A stretch of DNA of 30,587 bases, from NCBI GenBank assembly GCA_027575765.1, contig JANBPT010000566.1:1-30587 (forward strand), given 5' to 3'. The stretch comes from Tieghemiomyces parasiticus (lineage: Eukaryota; Kickxellomycota; Dimargaritomycetes; Dimargaritales; Dimargaritaceae). The position numbers and the translations under genes were made by a program. Positions 10,867 through 20,217 of this stretch are shown here, one piece after another; the stretch's first letter is position 1, and every line of letters starts with the position of its first letter. The notes under the pieces are model-generated. The model worked only from the letters and a program-made list of their open reading frames with translations, made no database searches and was not told where the DNA came from.

Positions 10867-13800
10867 ATGGCCAACATACGCACGTTGGAGGAGGTGGACA
10901 ATGATCGATTCAGCTTCCGCGAGATCAAAAATGGGTTCCTCTACCGGATGGGTCCAGCCTTCCATGCCGACCAGATACCGGGGTTTTGCAGCCTGCTGGC
11001 CGTTTCCAACAAACACCGCGTCCTGCTGGCCGCCACTGCCGACGGTGTGGTGGTAGTGGAGACTGGAGAGCTGGAGAACGCGTGGCGCAGCGCCCCCAGT
11101 ATGGAGACGAAGGCCATCGAATCCCTTGACGGTCACTTCAAGTTCGCGATCCCGGATGCCACTGTACATCAGGTCTCTGTGGACGCCAGCGAGGATAACG
11201 TACTGGTCGGCTTGGCTGACGGCCGTATCATGCTCTTCCAGCTGACCAGCCTCGTCCGCACCAAGGAGCCGACGCGCACTTTTACCGTGCCGACCGTCCT
11301 AGGGGTCGAGAGCTGCAATATTCGGGACCTCCGGCCCAACCCCAAGGCCTTCCCGCACCTGGCCGCCGTTCTATATACCACAGGTCAGATGCACCTGGTC
11401 AACATCGAAACGGGTGCCGTGGTTCATGCCACCCGGTTCCCACCCAAGGACCGCATCACCGCCATCAGCTGGTCCCGCCTGGGCAAGCAGCTCATGCTGG
11501 GCACTATAAGCGGCGAAATCCTCCAGTTCAACGCCGAGGGCAAGACAGTCAAGCGGCTGCCTTCGCCGCCGCCGGATGAGGATGCCCAAGCCGACCGCTA
11601 CGTGGTGTACGTGCGCTGGCTGGAGAACATGGAGCTGGTCGCCGTCTATAACGACCGGCCCGACAATTTGGATGACTACTTTGCACCCCAACCGAAGCCT
11701 GTTCCCGAGCGCGAGCACAACGACCGCCTCTACGTTGTGAGCTGGACCAAGAACCTGGAGACCATCACCTACCTGCGCAACTACAGCCCTTGCATGCCCG
11801 GTGGCTGCACCGAGCGCGAGGGCCGCTACTTCGGCGCTGACCTGCACCACTGGGGGTCCACGGCGCGCCACATTCTTGCCCTGGCCGGGACCATGTCCCC
11901 CGACGTAGCCACGGTGGCGCAGAACACGTCCGGCTTTGCAGACGACAAGGTCCCTGGTGGGTGGGAGACGTGGATCCTGGATGAGACTAAGCGCGCCATG
12001 CTCGCGCTCACCCGCCCGGGTGATGAGGACACCACCCCAGTCGGGCTTGCCCTTTACCTGGCTTCTGATACTATCTTGCCTCCGATTGACCCAGACGCCG
12101 CCGATCCGGCGAGTCCAGCCACGCAAGACACCCCGCCTGTGCCCATACTCTTCGTGTACAGTACCGACGCCACGCTCAACGCTTACTATCTGATCTACGA
12201 GACGGCCATCGCCAATGGTCTCCCCTACCCGGGTATGGTGACCGACGGAAGTCCCCTCAAGATGCCCCTCGTTAAAAGCGGACCGCCGCCGCCCACCGTC
12301 AAACCCGTCGCCAGGCTTCCCGGCCAGACCCAAGCCCCGTCCATGGGTTTCAACACCGCCTTCGGCCACGCCAGCGCTAAGGCCGCCGGGTCAGCTACCA
12401 GGCCAGCACTCTCTTTTCCCTCGTCGACTGTAGCCTCGCCGGCCTCGCGACCCCCGGCAGCTGTGAGTGTCGCCGCCAACGTGTCCGTACCCGCCGCCGC
12501 CCCTCCAGGAGGCGTTGCCGAGCCAGCGGGTCTCCACGGCCAGAGCCCACGTTCTCGCCCGGTTCCTGCGTCCAAAACGAGTACCGACGGTCTGCCACGG
12601 CCGCGGGAGAAGGTCCAAGACGGACGGCCCACCCCGGAGGAGGAAGACGCCGCGGACAAAGCGCGGATGGAGCACATGCTGCTGCAGCTCATGGTACGTA
12701 TCTACGCCGACTTTGACTGCGAGATGAATGCTTTGCGTGAACGACTGTCCCAGTCCGCGGCGGATGCCAGCCGGTTCCGTGGGTACGCTGAGGACGCCCG
12801 CTTGGAACGCACTGGAGGGCTGTCGGCCAGCGCCAGGGCGGACCATCCGGCCATATATACCCTGGGCATGCTTCAAAGCCTGCAGTTCATGGATTTTGAC
12901 GGCTTAGCCGAGGCCACCAAACGGCTGCACACGGTTACTGCTGACACTCGTACCGCGAGCTCGACCCTCCGCCGCGCCGTACTTGATCTCCAATCCGCAA
13001 TCCTCAATCTGGAGAGCAAACGTAGCCACGCCGCTGCTGAGGTGCGTCGGTTCGAGGCGCGGCTGCCCCAACCCGGCGGTGGTGCCCAAGCGCTGGACCC
13101 TGTGGCCCACCAGTGCAACGACCCCGACGGTCACATTGCCAACTACTTCCACGAGGCCCGTCAGACCTTACGCACCCGGTACGATGAGGCTGAGAAGCGC
13201 CTCCGCGTCATCCGGCGCAATGTGGACTTCCTGCAGCGGCTGGCGGACGGGCCTCCGGGGAAGGCGGACAAAACTTCCGGGTCCTTCCGATCGGTGCCAC
13301 CTCCGCCGGCCGATACTACCTTATCGCTGCGAGACGAACTGGCGCGCTCCATGATCACTCTGGCGATCGGTGCTCGTGAACACCTGGCCACCCTAAATAG
13401 CCTTGAACTCGCCCTGGAGCGCCTGGAACTAGATTGCGGGGAGTCCCCTGCAGTAACCACGACGACTCATTCTCGTCCGTCCCCGGCCCGGTCGACAGTC
13501 GCCACCGTGCCGGGCCACCGAGGGTTCGGCGTGTCAACCTCGGGTCGCCGTCCTGCCTCGCTCGGTTCAGTTCTCGCCTCGCCAGGCCCCCCCGTGGGTA
13601 CACCCACCTGCACGACTCATCGCCCCACTGACTCACCCAGTCGGCCCTGGCGCACCCCAGCCGCTTTCGGCAGCCGCCATCCCACTGCCGGGTACTCTCC
13701 AGGTGACGCCTCCGTCCGCTCCCCGCGGACACCGGCTTCCCCGTCCTCCTCGATCGGTTCCTCCGCGGCAGACTCGCCCTCGTCGCTCGTCCGGGACACC

Positions 13801-16800
13801 CCCTCGGCCGTGGCTCTCCTCTCGCCGTTCCGCACCCTAGGCCTTAGCGCCGACCAGGATGAGCTCACCAGCGCCCAGGCTCACCGCCGGGCCGCCGGCC
13901 TGCAGTCCACCCTGGCCCGCCCTGTCACCCTTAAAGTCAACCGGTGCACCGCGCCCGCCACCTCGACCTTCGACCTGACAGGCCAGCTCAACAGGGTGGC
14001 TTGCAACCCAATCGAGATCCCGGGCGCCCCGTCCACCCCGGCCGGCCAACGTACGCCGGCCCAGGCCCTGGCCCCTACTCCGGAGTTTGCCAGCAAATTC
14101 GGCTCGCCGGCCAGCCTCCACCGCCCGTCACCCGGCCTGGCCGCTCCCACGGCGTCTGCCAGCCCGGCCAAACCGACTGTCCCAGAACCAGTCCCATCCA
14201 CCGCGACCGCCTCCGCCTTCGTGGCCCCGCCGCTCGGTACCAGCCACTCTACCCCGCCACAATTTGGCCAAGCTACACCCCTGACTTCGAAAGCAGGTCC
14301 TACCACCCCCTCCGGGTTCGCAAAGGCTTCCGCTGGATTTGGTGTATCGGCCTTCGGGTCGCCGGCGGTCAAACCGGGACCCAATGCTTTCGGATCGTTG
14401 GCCTCCACGCCCACGTCAGCCTCGGCCTTTACCTCCACCGGAACTACCTCGACTATCTCGACCCTGGCGGCCGCTTCCTCCCTCGGTTCGTTCGGCGCGG
14501 CGCCCACTTCGAGGTCCGCGTCCGCAAGCACCACCACCGCGCCTGCCTTTGCGGCCTCAGAGGCCTTCCCGGCTTTCAAGTCCACCGCCATTCCGGCCTT
14601 CGGCTCGTCCGCTACCGCACCAGTCTCCCCTAGCCCTGCTACCTCCGCCACCACCCCTGCCGCCCCTGCCTTTGCGTCATCGTTCCTGGCCTCCCCTGCG
14701 CCCAAGAAGGCCGCCGGCTGGGGATCTTTCGACTCTAAACCGGTTTCCCAAACGACCGCTCCGCCCACCTTTGGTTTTTTGAAGCCCTCATCGACCGAAA
14801 ATCAAGCCGATCAGAAGGCCGACGAAGCAGCGAAGGGCAATACATCAGAGTCGGATGAGCCAGACACAACCAAACCGGTTGAAGAAGCCAATACGGAAGG
14901 GGCCAGAACGACTGAGGCAAAGAGTGACGGTAATAGTGAGCCGAAGAAGGCCAATCAGGATGACAGGAAGGCCATCGTGGAACCCGTCACGCCTGCCACC
15001 AAGGTCGTGGGCTTCGCTCAGGATGAAGGAAGCGACCAGGACGATGCCAACAGCTCCTTCGAGCTCCTAGAGGAGAATCCTAAAACTCCGGCCGTATCTG
15101 GCAGCCCGACCGCGGTGGGTCAGGCCATATCTCAGGCCCTGGACACGTGCATTACGGCCTCTGTTACCGAGGGTAAATTGTTTAGTGAGGTTGTCAAGGA
15201 GGGCACCGAAGCCGAAGAGAAGGAACCCACCCAGAGCGATGCAAGAAAGGCCGACGTAACCAAGCGTGACGACGAAGGGTCGGAGACTGAGGAGGACGAG
15301 CCCACTCCAGGGAAGGCAAGCGATGGTGACGCAGCGACGGCGGACCAGCCACCAGCCACCGCCAATTTGTCCAAGAACCAGCCCGGCACCGATTCCAAGG
15401 CGGCCGATAACCAACCCGCGGCTACCTCCGATGCCACCGTTCCGCAGGAACCGACGCCCAAAGAAACCGAACGCAGCGTGGACCCCGTGACAGACGATAC
15501 GGAGCCGGCTCGCACTCTGGCCACGCCGCCGCTGCCCGAAGGTGACAGCAGCTTCTTCAGCTCGGACGAGGATATTGACGAGAACGACATTGACGATGTG
15601 GGATCCGGCCCGGCCCGTGCCCAGTCGACCCTGCCGGACGACGACGAAGGCTACAGCAGTCCCTTGAGAGGCAGTTCTGACGGCGCGAGTGGTGGAGCCT
15701 TTAGCGAGGACGAGACCGACCGGGCACATAGCCGTACTCCTGACGTAATGGTGAGCGGCCCGTCCTCGCCACGGAATGGAAATTTTAAATCCGCCGAGTT
15801 CCTGCAGCCCGATTCCGACTCTGACAAGCTAGATGAAGACTCGCCACCCCGGTCGTCCCGGCCCTTCGGCATCAGCGATAGTAATCGCACGTCGGCTCCA
15901 CCTGCATTCGGGTTCGCCGCCAGTTCCAGCAGCGGTGTGAACACCAGCGCTATCCCCGCGTTTGCCGCCCCTAGTGGTGGTTTCGGCGGTGGCTTCGGAT
16001 CCTCGTCTGCCTTCAACACCGCTGGTCCCGGTACGAGTTCCGGTTTCGGTTCGGGCTTTGGCAATTCTGCGCTCGATCGGGCAAGCGCCCCCGCTACAGA
16101 TGCGTTTAGCGCAGGCAGCTCATCCATGGGTTCTACGCAACGCCGGCCCGTGCCCGGACTCGAGGACGAAGACGAAGACGATGGTAACGGGATGATGGGT
16201 ACCGACTACAATGACGATACCGACCTGTCCATCGGCAATATGGGCGGTTTCGGAAGCGGCGGTCCGCGTCAGACCACCAACTCTATGTTCAATACGAGCC
16301 AGACCCCAGCCGCTAGTACGACGGGCCCCTTCTCCAACGCGGCTCCGGCTTTCGGTAGCGGCTTTGGCACCTCTGCTGGGACCCAGAGCCAGAGCCAAGG
16401 CGGCAACGATGCATCACGTTTCTTCACCTCCGGTACCTTAGGCTGGGGCAATTTGCCAACCGCTAATTCCAACCCCGAGACCAGCTCTAGATGGGGCGGT
16501 GGTAACAATAGCGGAACAGTCACCGCCTTCGGAGCCATTGACACCAATAATGGTAACAGTTCCAACCTACCGCCAGCCTTCCAGAGCGCACCCACTACCG
16601 CCGCCGCTCCGGTGTTCGGCGCGGCCTCGGCTTTCGGCGCGCCGTCTGTCTCGGCTGCGTCGTCTCCGTTCGCCCGTGCCCACATGAACCAGCCCCAGTT
16701 TGGCCGGTCGAGTTTCGGTCAGCCCGCCAACAACCCGCTGGCCCCCCAGCCGCAAGCACCCAACCCGGCCACGGCACCTATCCGTGGCGGGGGGTTCAGC

Positions 16801-16932
16801 AGCTACGCTAACGGTCCGTCGGCGTTTGCATCTCTCGCACAGCAGGGTAGCAAGCAGAACACCCCGGCGTTCGGTGGAGGGGGTACTAATGCTGGTGGTA
16901 ACGGCAGTGGTTTAGGTGGTAGTGGTTGGTGA
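10867..16932 (+). CDS. NUP159: FG nucleoporin of the Nup159/Nup214 family
   Basis: A single 2021-residue exon. Nup159/Nup214 sits on the cytoplasmic face of the nuclear pore, recruits the helicase Dbp5/DDX19 and helps release exported mRNA. Residues 1 to about 455 look like the N-terminal beta-propeller: blocks such as LLAATADGVVVVE, VSVDASEDNVLVGLADGR, ITAISWSRLGKQLMLGT and VPILFVYSTDATLNAYYLIY follow the family pattern. Residues about 595-795 and 820-857 are Leu-rich, charged and probably coiled coil, the segment that usually joins Nup62/Nsp1 and Nup88/Nup82. A Ser/Thr/Pro-rich linker follows. FG dipeptides are concentrated at about 1130-1310 and 1675-2015, roughly 26 outside the propeller, as PAFG, GFG and SFG types. 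Between these blocks lies a charged, FG-poor stretch with acidic Ser clusters (FFSSDEDIDENDIDD). The start is the first ATG, directly after a pyrimidine-rich leader. The order propeller, coiled coil, FG is that of Nup214, not yeast Nup159. Confidence 0.88.
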   Translation: MANIRTLEEVDNDRFSFREIKNGFLYRMGPAFHADQIPGFCSLLAVSNKHRVLLAATADGVVVVETGELENAWRSAPSMETKAIESLDGHFKFAIPDATVHQVSVDASEDNVLVGLADGRIMLFQLTSLVRTKEPTRTFTVPTVLGVESCNIRDLRPNPKAFPHLAAVLYTTGQMHLVNIETGAVVHATRFPPKDRITAISWSRLGKQLMLGTISGEILQFNAEGKTVKRLPSPPPDEDAQADRYVVYVRWLENMELVAVYNDRPDNLDDYFAPQPKPVPEREHNDRLYVVSWTKNLETITYLRNYSPCMPGGCTEREGRYFGADLHHWGSTARHILALAGTMSPDVATVAQNTSGFADDKVPGGWETWILDETKRAMLALTRPGDEDTTPVGLALYLASDTILPPIDPDAADPASPATQDTPPVPILFVYSTDATLNAYYLIYETAIANGLPYPGMVTDGSPLKMPLVKSGPPPPTVKPVARLPGQTQAPSMGFNTAFGHASAKAAGSATRPALSFPSSTVASPASRPPAAVSVAANVSVPAAAPPGGVAEPAGLHGQSPRSRPVPASKTSTDGLPRPREKVQDGRPTPEEEDAADKARMEHMLLQLMVRIYADFDCEMNALRERLSQSAADASRFRGYAEDARLERTGGLSASARADHPAIYTLGMLQSLQFMDFDGLAEATKRLHTVTADTRTASSTLRRAVLDLQSAILNLESKRSHAAAEVRRFEARLPQPGGGAQALDPVAHQCNDPDGHIANYFHEARQTLRTRYDEAEKRLRVIRRNVDFLQRLADGPPGKADKTSGSFRSVPPPPADTTLSLRDELARSMITLAIGAREHLATLNSLELALERLELDCGESPAVTTTTHSRPSPARSTVATVPGHRGFGVSTSGRRPASLGSVLASPGPPVGTPTCTTHRPTDSPSRPWRTPAAFGSRHPTAGYSPGDASVRSPRTPASPSSSIGSSAADSPSSLVRDTPSAVALLSPFRTLGLSADQDELTSAQAHRRAAGLQSTLARPVTLKVNRCTAPATSTFDLTGQLNRVACNPIEIPGAPSTPAGQRTPAQALAPTPEFASKFGSPASLHRPSPGLAAPTASASPAKPTVPEPVPSTATASAFVAPPLGTSHSTPPQFGQATPLTSKAGPTTPSGFAKASAGFGVSAFGSPAVKPGPNAFGSLASTPTSASAFTSTGTTSTISTLAAASSLGSFGAAPTSRSASASTTTAPAFAASEAFPAFKSTAIPAFGSSATAPVSPSPATSATTPAAPAFASSFLASPAPKKAAGWGSFDSKPVSQTTAPPTFGFLKPSSTENQADQKADEAAKGNTSESDEPDTTKPVEEANTEGARTTEAKSDGNSEPKKANQDDRKAIVEPVTPATKVVGFAQDEGSDQDDANSSFELLEENPKTPAVSGSPTAVGQAISQALDTCITASVTEGKLFSEVVKEGTEAEEKEPTQSDARKADVTKRDDEGSETEEDEPTPGKASDGDAATADQPPATANLSKNQPGTDSKAADNQPAATSDATVPQEPTPKETERSVDPVTDDTEPARTLATPPLPEGDSSFFSSDEDIDENDIDDVGSGPARAQSTLPDDDEGYSSPLRGSSDGASGGAFSEDETDRAHSRTPDVMVSGPSSPRNGNFKSAEFLQPDSDSDKLDEDSPPRSSRPFGISDSNRTSAPPAFGFAASSSSGVNTSAIPAFAAPSGGFGGGFGSSSAFNTAGPGTSSGFGSGFGNSALDRASAPATDAFSAGSSSMGSTQRRPVPGLEDEDEDDGNGMMGTDYNDDTDLSIGNMGGFGSGGPRQTTNSMFNTSQTPAASTTGPFSNAAPAFGSGFGTSAGTQSQSQGGNDASRFFTSGTLGWGNLPTANSNPETSSRWGGGNNSGTVTAFGAIDTNNGNSSNLPPAFQSAPTTAAAPVFGAASAFGAPSVSAASSPFARAHMNQPQFGRSSFGQPANNPLAPQPQAPNPATAPIRGGGFSSYANGPSAFASLAQQGSKQNTPAFGGGGTNAGGNGSGLGGSGW

Positions 16933-17440
16933 ATCGCCGCCTCCCGGCCACACTTCTACTATCGATCTAGCGGCCTAAGCCGCATTCTGATATGCCAGGG
17001 CAATTTGGGGGTGAAGTAGCGTCTTTGCTAACTTTATCCGTTATGATCCTATAAACAATTTTACTAATCTATGCAGGGGTACAGACCCCAGTCCAGTGGG
17101 TTAGCAATATGAGAACGGTGAATCGCGCCAAAGAACGATTCATGGGCGATTATCCTGGTAGCTTATTCTGTGGAGTTGGTGCGCAGGAAGCTGGTCAGGG
17201 GCCGGACCAACCGTGCCAGGCTTTAGTACTTTGGCAAAGTAGGGCAGTCATGGGCAATGCGCTAGATTCCCTGACGCTTGCCTTCATTACAGTTTCGGCC
17301 AAACAATCCATTTGGCATCGCTGCCCAGCTCCCCCTCCCTTCTTCCCGCGGTTATTTGGTCACGGCCACTCACCCTTGACAGCTTCCGTCATGTGCTTAC
17401 AATCGCCACTCCGCTCCAGGCCCTTATTAATCCCCACCTG
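16933..17440. other. Spacer between nucleoporin and Zn2Cys6 genes
   Basis: Both neighbours are on the plus strand, so this is the 3' flank of the nucleoporin gene and the promoter of the regulator. The frame of the regulator stays open to 17312 but only a TTG lies there, so I do not extend the protein. No canonical AATAAA follows the nucleoporin stop; an ATAAACAATTTT stretch lies near 17051. Confidence 0.45.
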
Positions 17441-19564
17441 ATGCAGACCCCTCAAATCGCACGTGGCCGCACCCGAGCGTTTAAGGCATGCGATCGCTGT
17501 CGGCGGCGCAAGATCGGCTGTGACGGCGTCCGACCACGCTGCGCCACCTGCCACCGGCTAGGCCACACCTGTTGCTACAGCGAATACCGACTTCCTGGTC
17601 CGGTGCCCCGGCGCCCACGGCGGCCGGCCGACCCTGAAACTGCATTCATATCGACATTTGCCGTGGAGACCCCGACGCGCCAGGTGACCGTACCTTTAGA
17701 TTTACTCCGGCGCCTATGCGTGGGTAGCGCCGACCTGAAAACGGCTGTCCTGTTGGCCCGACACGGATTGGATGGTCTAGTCACGGACAAGGGACGGGAG
17801 ATTGCAGACACGGATGTCAGCACCGACGGCGAAAGCCACGTCACCACCAATACCACCCCTTCCTCCCCGACCCCCGATTTGGTGCTACGACCCCCACCTA
17901 CTAATCCCTTCGTGGCCGCCACTCCCGAATGGGACCCATCAGTTATCACCGAGGAGAGGAGCGTGGTGTCGCAGCTCCGTCAGCACTACGCAACTCTCCT
18001 CCGATCGGACCGAAAACTGCCGCCCTACTTCCGGCAGTCCACCCTGACCGTGACCGTGACGACGCCCTGGTTGCTCCACGGTACTACTATGGGCCCGCGT
18101 TTGCTCACCTGGCGAGCGCACGCCCAGTCCGCCACGCCATCGCCGTTTGCCCCCCTCATCTATCTTCATGAGGACCTTCTGTTCCACAGCAGTGTGGTGC
18201 ATGAACTGCTCTACCGGTACTGCCAGCGCATCTACCCAGTCTTGGGTGAGCCGTACTACCGTCGTCTGGCCTACCGACTGGATCATGGGCGCCTCTCGAT
18301 GGGCCTTCTGTGCGTGATTCTATCCTATGAGGCTGCATATTCTGACCACCCCGTGTTTCGCCACCACCCGGCCCACGCTGCAAGCTTACTCTACCATCGC
18401 CGGGCCCGGGTCTCTATTACCGATGATTTGGCCGGTAGCCAGCTGGATAACGTGTTCGCCCTTGTCATGATGGGCGATAACGAACTGGCCTTCGGTGACC
18501 CGTCTGCGGCCGACATGTACCTAGTATCAGCCATACGGCTAGCCCAGCGGCTAGGTCTTCACCTAGTGGATGTTGTAGGCCCGGCTCGTCCGCCGTCGCT
18601 ACTCCTACCATGGACCCCGGCGTCTCCTTCAGCGAATGCCACAACGGGTGCCCTGACCGCGGCCGAGCGAAGTGCCGCACTGCTCGAGTGCCGCCGGGTA
18701 GTATGGTGGCAGGCCTTTACATTCCAAGCCTGCCACGCCGCGGTTTTTGGGACCGCCGTGGCGGCCCGAACTGCCGAGTACCTGGTCCATCTGCCCAGCC
18801 ACCACCTTGAGTTCACCGAACTCAACCGCCTCCTCCTTAGAGACTACGGTGACGAGGACCTAAGTCCATCCGCCCAGCTGCCCTCCCTCCTCCCAGAATA
18901 CTCAGACGTGTACTACTACCTCCCGGACGAGCAGATCCTGCTCGATCTCATGGTCGAGTGTGCCGGACTGATTCGTACCCGCGCTACCAATCCGGCTGCC
19001 TGGCTGGCCCGCCTCCCGGCCTACAATGCCACGCTGGACCAGTGGCTGACCGCTACCCCGTATCTGAAGTACACCAAGGTATTCCCCAACCTGCTCTGCC
19101 CGCGCGACCGTGAAGAGCAGGCGGTGTACGCCCAAATTTTGGTACGGTTCGCCGAGGTACACCTGCTACGCATCCGCTTGAACACCCCCGCTGAGGTGGC
19201 GGCGAACGATCCGCGGGTGTCCCCCGGGGTGCGGCACGCGTGTCAGCTGCATTGTTGGGAGGCGGTCCTAGCCGTTCGCGCACTGTGCCACCAATTCCAG
19301 CGGTTCCCCGTACCCTGTCACAACCTATCGATCGTGTGCTGCCTACGCGAAGCCGCGACGGTGTGTGTGGCCGAACTGCGCGCCCAACCTCCAGCCCCCG
19401 ACCGGGTCGACCTGGCACGGACGGTACTCGAGGAGGTGGTGGACTTCCTGAGTGAGCACGCGGCGTTCTACCCTTTTAATCACCTTATTGTTCAGAAGTT
19501 GCGGCAGGAGCAGCGGCTCCTACTTGCGTCCCCCGCTGACAGTAGAGATAACGCCACTGACTAA
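17441..19564 (+). CDS. Zn2Cys6 (Gal4-type) transcription factor
   Basis: A single 707-residue exon; the start is the first ATG in frame, 16 codons before the first zinc-binding Cys. The binuclear cluster is complete: Cys17, Cys20, Cys27, Cys34, Cys37 and Cys44 in CX2CX6CX6CX2CX6C spacing (ACDRCRRRKIGC, then RPRCATC). A basic, Pro/Arg-rich linker follows (VPRRPRRPAD). Residues about 239-440 fit the fungal middle homology (Fungal_trans) domain: YHRRARVSITDD, then ADMYLVSAIRLAQRLGLHL, then ECRRVVWWQAF, the last corresponding to the RRxWW motif. Such proteins act in the nucleus, usually as dimers on paired CGG triplets, and control metabolism, drug response or development. Nothing in the sequence reveals the target genes or inducer. 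It is not adjacent to XDH, and I have no evidence that it is a UaY-type purine regulator. Confidence 0.93.
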   Translation: MQTPQIARGRTRAFKACDRCRRRKIGCDGVRPRCATCHRLGHTCCYSEYRLPGPVPRRPRRPADPETAFISTFAVETPTRQVTVPLDLLRRLCVGSADLKTAVLLARHGLDGLVTDKGREIADTDVSTDGESHVTTNTTPSSPTPDLVLRPPPTNPFVAATPEWDPSVITEERSVVSQLRQHYATLLRSDRKLPPYFRQSTLTVTVTTPWLLHGTTMGPRLLTWRAHAQSATPSPFAPLIYLHEDLLFHSSVVHELLYRYCQRIYPVLGEPYYRRLAYRLDHGRLSMGLLCVILSYEAAYSDHPVFRHHPAHAASLLYHRRARVSITDDLAGSQLDNVFALVMMGDNELAFGDPSAADMYLVSAIRLAQRLGLHLVDVVGPARPPSLLLPWTPASPSANATTGALTAAERSAALLECRRVVWWQAFTFQACHAAVFGTAVAARTAEYLVHLPSHHLEFTELNRLLLRDYGDEDLSPSAQLPSLLPEYSDVYYYLPDEQILLDLMVECAGLIRTRATNPAAWLARLPAYNATLDQWLTATPYLKYTKVFPNLLCPRDREEQAVYAQILVRFAEVHLLRIRLNTPAEVAANDPRVSPGVRHACQLHCWEAVLAVRALCHQFQRFPVPCHNLSIVCCLREAATVCVAELRAQPPAPDRVDLARTVLEEVVDFLSEHAAFYPFNHLIVQKLRQEQRLLLASPADSRDNATD

Positions 19565-19939
19565 AGTAGCCCGTGGACCAGCGTTGCGCAAAGGATGCCA
19601 TGTACCTGTGGTCGGGCCGATGTAGAAAATGTATACCCAATAGTCCACTTGCAAGGATCTGCCAGAACCCATGCAAAGGCTAAAGTGGTTGTCTCACGGG
19701 TCTTTCTGGTCCTAAACGTATTGCTATGCAAATAAGCATGGCACCATTGGCCATCGGTGCTTCACTCGAAGGCACTCTTCAGCACCAGTGTGACCTTATG
19801 TGTACCCCTGAACCCGATGCCCATGCTCTTTATACCATTTTTGGGACGCTCGCGTTTTAGAAACCAGCGAGGAGGCTAACCAAGGGAACAATCAAGCACC
19901 ATTTTCGCTGTCTCTATATGCACAAACATACGCGCCTGC

Positions 19940-19945
19940 ACGCGT
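19940..19945. promoter_or_regulatory. MCB-like ACGCGT box
   Basis: ACGCGT is the MluI cell-cycle box bound by MBF (Mbp1/Swi6 type) in yeasts. It lies about 270 bases upstream of the Ser/Pro-rich gene. A single palindromic hexamer is weak evidence by itself. Confidence 0.25.
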
Positions 19946-19956
19946 GGCCTTGTTGT

Positions 19957-19962
19957 CACGTG
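19957..19962. promoter_or_regulatory. CACGTG E-box
   Basis: TCACGTGTG contains the CACGTG core bound by bHLH factors such as Cbf1 or Pho4. It is 12 bases after the ACGCGT box and about 255 bases upstream of the next start codon. Confidence 0.25.
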
Positions 19963-20217
19963 TGCCTCAGGCCTAGTAGTGTGGCTCTAATATGGGCGGT
20001 GTATTCGCCAGGCTCGGGGTAATCGAATTAAGGGGCACGCGGTTCCCACATTTTTTGGGAACGGGGAGGCGTCGCGAGGTCCCGGTGGTCGTCAGGGCAC
20101 GCGCTCGCCCCTCCCTCCCTTGAATCGGTCGCATGCCAGCATTCTTAATTTTTCTATATTCATGCTACATCCTGACCGGCCCTGCCACGACATAGCGTAC
20201 CCTGATTCGTTTTGACC

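Larger units (their letters stand above)
19565..20217. other. Spacer and promoter region of the Ser/Pro-rich gene
   Basis: No gene is seen. It carries an ACGCGT box and a CACGTG box within 25 bases of each other, an octamer-like ATGCAAAT at 19726-19733, and an AT-rich TTTTTCTATATT stretch about 65 bases before the next ATG. Confidence 0.45.

Noticed and set aside
11371..12369. 332-residue open frame on the minus strand, antisense to the nucleoporin propeller (also a 295-residue one at 13881-14768)
   Set aside because: Both mirror GC-rich coding sequence of the nucleoporin; composition is Gly/Ala/Val-rich low complexity and no domain is visible.
17312..17440. 43-codon N-terminal extension of the Zn2Cys6 protein
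   Set aside because: The extension has only a TTG to start it; the first ATG is at 17441, close to the zinc cluster as is usual in this family.
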